Below are positions 61,826 to 64,000 of a DNA stretch of 64,000 nt, piece by piece. The translations under genes and the position numbers were made by a program. The stretch's first letter is position 1, and each line of letters opens with the position of its first letter. The notes below the pieces were generated by a model. It worked only from the letters and a program-made list of their open reading frames with translations, made no database searches and was not told where the DNA came from. Origin of the DNA: Clostridiales bacterium (lineage in GTDB: Bacteria > Actinomycetota > Coriobacteriia > Anaerosomatales > SLCP01). The stretch covers positions 92,010 through 156,009 of the forward strand of contig JAGXSG010000016.1 in assembly GCA_018333995.1 (NCBI GenBank), in the 5' to 3' direction.

Positions 61826-62172
61826 TGCATACCACCCCCCGCAGTCGCCGACTCGTCCGGGCGCTTCGTCCCAACGGACTCCGCGCCAGACTCCGGATCC
61901 GTAACCGGGTAGGGCGCGGCGCGGCCCCGCATGTGCCCCGCGGCGTCGAGCAGGAGCGCCCCTGTGATCCCGGCGCCTATCGCTGCCTCGGCCAGGGCGA
62001 TATCAGGCGCTGCCAGTCGCACCCAGGCAAGCGCCACGAGGAGTCCGAAGGCAATGAAAAGCACAATCGCCTTGAAGAGCTTGACCTCGGCAAGGATTCG
62101 GAACGCCAGCCACAGCAGAGCACTCACGATGACGAGGTCGTAGACCAGCCCCGGATAGACGCCTGTGATCAT
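61822..62172 (-). CDS. MbhD/MrpA C-terminal domain (DUF4040) subunit
   Basis: A 116-residue protein with three helices corresponding to the DUF4040/MbhD part of MrpA: VYDLVIVSALLWLAFRIL, VLFIAFGLLVALAWVRLAAPDIALAEAAIGAGITGALL (seen as RLAAPDIALAEAAIG). The DxALAEAAIG motif with the buried Glu is typical. ATG 62172 follows GGAGGAAGCC and overlaps the mnhG stop. A charged tail follows. Confidence 0.88.
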   Translation of the reverse strand: MITGVYPGLVYDLVIVSALLWLAFRILAEVKLFKAIVLFIAFGLLVALAWVRLAAPDIALAEAAIGAGITGALLLDAAGHMRGRAAPYPVTDPESGAESVGTKRPDESATAGGGMQ

Positions 62173-62471
62173 GGCTTCCTCCATGGCCGGACCCTGCTCG
62201 TTCGGGCCGCCTCGGCCACGAGGTAGCCAGAGGTGGCTCCGGCGGCGATGACGAGCCCCCATATGATGAACGTCTTCGCGATCACGATCCACGAATCGGT
62301 ACGGAGCGCAAGGCCGACGATCACAAACCCCAAACCAAGGTTGTCCGCCTTAGTCAGCGCATGGATTCGCGTATAGACATCGGGAAACCGCACCACACCC
62401 ACGGAGCCGGCGATAAAGAAGAATGCCCCTATCGAGAGAAACGCGATGGAGACGTAGTCCATTGGGCTCAC
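62169..62471 (-). CDS. mnhG: Mrp antiporter subunit G
   Basis: A 100-residue, three-helix protein with the MrpG core VGVVRFPDVYTRIHALTKADNLG (seen as RFPDVYTRIHALTKAD). GTG 62471 follows GGAGGTGCCCC. It overlaps mnhF upstream and the DUF4040 gene downstream by 4 bases each, indicating tight co-translation. Confidence 0.92.
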   Translation of the reverse strand: MSPMDYVSIAFLSIGAFFFIAGSVGVVRFPDVYTRIHALTKADNLGLGFVIVGLALRTDSWIVIAKTFIIWGLVIAAGATSGYLVAEAARTSRVRPWRKP

Positions 62472-62755
62472 GGGGCACCTCCTTCCGAGTCCGAATGTCC
62501 GCTGTGCCACGCGCGCTTGACGAACGCGACCGCCGCCATCGCCGCAAGAAGCGCGAAAACGAGCGCTATGTCGCGCAAAGCGGGCTCTTCGAGAGCCTGC
62601 GCGAGTATCAGCAGCGTGGCCACTCCTGAGGTGCCGAATAGTTGAGCGGCTAGCATTCGGTCCGCCGGTGTTGGTCCGCGCTCGACGCGATACAGACCAA
62701 TGATGATAGTGATAAGCAAGACGACAGCAAAGCCCATAAGCACCGCGCTCATCAC
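62468..62755 (-). CDS. mnhF: Mrp antiporter subunit F
   Basis: A 95-residue, three-helix protein with the MrpF pattern: LYRVERGPTPADRMLAAQLFGT between helices one and two, then an ALVFALLAAMAAVAFVKR third helix. The conserved GPxxADR turn is present. It overlaps mnhE and mnhG by 4 bases. Confidence 0.92.
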   Translation of the reverse strand: MMSAVLMGFAVVLLITIIIGLYRVERGPTPADRMLAAQLFGTSGVATLLILAQALEEPALRDIALVFALLAAMAAVAFVKRAWHSGHSDSEGGAP

Positions 62756-63312
62756 CCCTCACCCCCAGTCAGCTCGCACGAGCCAAGCGCCTGCGTTTCC
62801 TTGGGCAGCTTCTCCCCGAACATGTGCGCGACGCGTTCTTCGAGCTCAATGAAGCTCTCCAGGAGCGGCAACGTCTTGTCGAGCGCGTGAATCGTCACGT
62901 GTGCCCCGTCGATGCCCGCGCTGAGCGTGCCAGGCAACATGCTCACGGTGTTGGCGAAAAGTACACGGGCGTGTTGCGGCGCTAGTCGCATCCGGTATCG
63001 GACGATGTCAGGCTCGAGCGGCATCGAGGGCCTGATCGCGCGCATCGCGACGTCGACTCCACCCACCACTGACTGGTGCAGGAAGTAGATCGCAAAACGC
63101 AACGTGCCAATCGGATGCAGCCGCCATGCCCTCTCGGGAGTCAAAAGTAGCGAGGCTGTCGTCGCGAGTACGACGAACGGAACACCAAACAGCCAGCTCC
63201 TCGGATCGCCTTCCGAGATGATCCACCACGCGATCGTGAACCCGACCGCCCTCTTGAGCGATCGTACGCTAAAAGATACTAGTGTCTGTGTCGAGGAGGC
63301 TTCCTTGCGCAT
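62752..63312 (-). CDS. mnhE: Mrp antiporter subunit E
   Basis: A 186-residue protein, first of the operon. Two N-terminal helices are followed by the soluble MrpE domain, with FAIYFLHQSVVGGVDVAMRAIRP and the FANTVSMLPGTLSAGIDGAHVTIHALD core (seen as SMLPGTLSAGID). The tail is helical. The gap to tRNA-Ala upstream contains the two overlapping hairpins at 63391-63448. No separate strong promoter is seen close to the ATG, so read-through from the tRNA promoter is possible. Confidence 0.92.
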   Translation of the reverse strand: MRKEASSTQTLVSFSVRSLKRAVGFTIAWWIISEGDPRSWLFGVPFVVLATTASLLLTPERAWRLHPIGTLRFAIYFLHQSVVGGVDVAMRAIRPSMPLEPDIVRYRMRLAPQHARVLFANTVSMLPGTLSAGIDGAHVTIHALDKTLPLLESFIELEERVAHMFGEKLPKETQALGSCELTGGEG

Positions 63313-63390
63313 CGGTCTCCACCTGCACGGTTCAGGGTGGGAGCCACTATACCATTAGCTCGCAAGAGAATCTCGGCATGCGGATCCGAG

Positions 63391-63448
63391 CCTCTCAGCA
63401 GGCGCAAAACGCCCCTCCGCGCGCCTGCTGAGAGGCGGCGAAGGGGCG
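63391..63448 (-). terminator. Terminator overlapping an alternative 15-bp hairpin (attenuator-like)
   Basis: On the minus strand, CGCCCC (63443-63448) with an inner CGCC pairs with GGGGCG (63410-63415), and TTTT follows (63406-63409): a standard terminator 12 bases after tRNA-Ala. A second, perfect 15-bp inverted repeat (63391-63405 with 63421-63435) uses the loop and inner arm of the first. The two structures exclude each other. This is the layout of an attenuator between the tRNA and mnhE. Confidence 0.6.
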
Positions 63449-63459
63449 TGTCGAACCTG

Positions 63460-63534
63460 TGGTGGACGAGAAGGGATTCGAACCCTCAACCCCCTGCGTG
63501 CAAGGCAGGTGCGCTCCCGTTGCGCCACTCGCCC
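63460..63534 (-). tRNA. tRNA-Ala (anticodon TGC)
   Basis: A 75-base cloverleaf with acceptor stem GGGCGAG/CTCGTCC and an encoded CCA. The D arm contains GGCGCAACGGGAGCGC, the anticodon stem CCTGC/GCAGG holds loop CTTGCAC, and the T arm contains GGGTTCGAATCCC. Anticodon TGC reads alanine GCN codons. Confidence 0.95.
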
Positions 63535-63583
63535 GTCTCGGCGTGTTCAGCTGAATTCCGTCGACTCAGGCTGAAGCCGCGTG

Positions 63584-63589
63584 ATTATA
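63584..63589 (-). promoter_or_regulatory. -10 element of the tRNA-Ala promoter
   Basis: A consensus TATAAT on the minus strand lies 50-55 bases upstream of tRNA-Ala. It is the most consensus-like -10 seen in the window. No clear -35 hexamer at 17 bases; GCAAT and TTGATC lie further up. Confidence 0.6.
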
Positions 63590-64000
63590 GCACGCTGTGA
63601 AGTCGTATTGCGGGATCAAGACGCGAGAAGACCGGGATGGCCTTCGCACCGCCCGAGGTTCCCCTCCAAAGGGATATCCTTGAGAGCTCTTGCCCGAGCG
63701 GAGCTTAGTCTTCCTCTCGGACGCACCCTCACATACCCAAGGGCTTTTGCCCGACTCTCCGAGGCCTTGACCAAAACATACAACGATCGTGTTTCGCTGC
63801 CCTCATTGCGGACAGCACAACCGACAGTTCACAACTCACGAACTCGCTTCCTAATCGAGTACCGACTCGCGACTACCGGCCGTTCGGAGGTCTTCATCTG
63901 CCATCCCGGTCAAATCCCGGTGTTGCGTCTCATTCACTGAGATGCCTCCACCTCACTTGACCGTCTCGGTTGTCAATAGACCACGGATCCTACGGTGGGG
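63590..64000. other. Unassigned end region
   Basis: About 410 bases without a gene I can support. Base composition is visibly less GC-rich than the rest. A 119-residue plus-strand frame (63581-63940) and a short CPHCG-containing frame ending in a stop near 63853 have no ribosome site or family pattern. The tail contains CGGGATTTGACCGGG-type repeats. It may be an old gene remnant, or leader sequence of a gene beyond the window. Confidence 0.4.

Noticed and set aside
56012..63312. Membrane-bound hydrogenase (Mbh) operon
   Set aside because: The antiporter part has Mbh-like order, but no hydrogenase large or small subunit or Fe-S subunit lies in the operon or next to it.

Overview
The window is high-GC bacterial DNA with dense, mostly leftward operons, short gaps and many 4-bp start/stop overlaps. 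It looks like a chromosome segment of an anaerobic actinobacterium, most likely in or near Coriobacteriia. The reasons are an FhaA/FhaB/PstP/FtsW-PBP/PknB signalling cluster, a UPF0182 protein, cell-wall-binding-repeat-2 (CWB2) modules, a Gram-positive type LexA box, probable leaderless promoters and an oxygen-sensitive type hybrid-cluster protein. Genus and species cannot be told from the sequence alone. I see no prophage, insertion sequence, CRISPR array or rRNA. Three tRNA genes are present (Gly-CCC, Arg-CCT, Ala-TGC).

Layout. 1-2.9 kb: rpsF-ssb-rpsR ribosomal operon, preceded by a membrane-anchored LytM-type protein whose promoter carries a perfect LexA-type palindrome. 3-6.6 kb: two TrkA-type K+ regulatory proteins, small membrane and zinc-ribbon proteins and a membrane diguanylate cyclase. 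6.7-10.2 kb: a divergent CcsA-like cytochrome c assembly protein with an unknown membrane partner, then an M28 peptidase. 10.3-14 kb: a nitrosative-stress module (YgbA-type protein, ferredoxin, Hcp, small c-type cytochrome) divergent from a Crp/Fnr regulator, with a perfect TTGAC-N4-GTCAA palindrome between them. 14-17.4 kb: cold-shock protein, small membrane proteins, a free-standing cyanophycin-synthetase-type N domain and RlpA. 17.9-21 kb: an ABC-2 exporter.

21-30 kb is a rightward cell-wall growth and phospho-signalling cluster: a polytopic Ser/Thr kinase, two FHA proteins, a PP2C phosphatase, a single-chain FtsW/RodA-penicillin-binding protein fusion and a PASTA kinase. 30-39 kb holds housekeeping and stress genes and a T-box-controlled aminotransferase-ddl operon. 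39-54.6 kb holds UPF0182, an HD-GYP/HEAT pair sharing an N-terminal domain, Maf, a methyltransferase, an amidohydrolase, a CNNM/CBS protein, an FKBP, a flavin reductase, a hemolysin III-like protein and a secreted metalloprotease with TIG and CWB2 repeats.

54.6-63.5 kb ends with acylphosphatase, a DMT exporter and a nine-gene Mrp/Mbh-type antiporter operon (E-F-G-D'-B-C-D-D-D). Its last antiporter-like subunit has lost key channel residues. The operon lies behind a tRNA-Ala gene and two overlapping hairpins that look like an attenuator. The last 400 bases hold only the tRNA promoter and otherwise unassigned sequence.
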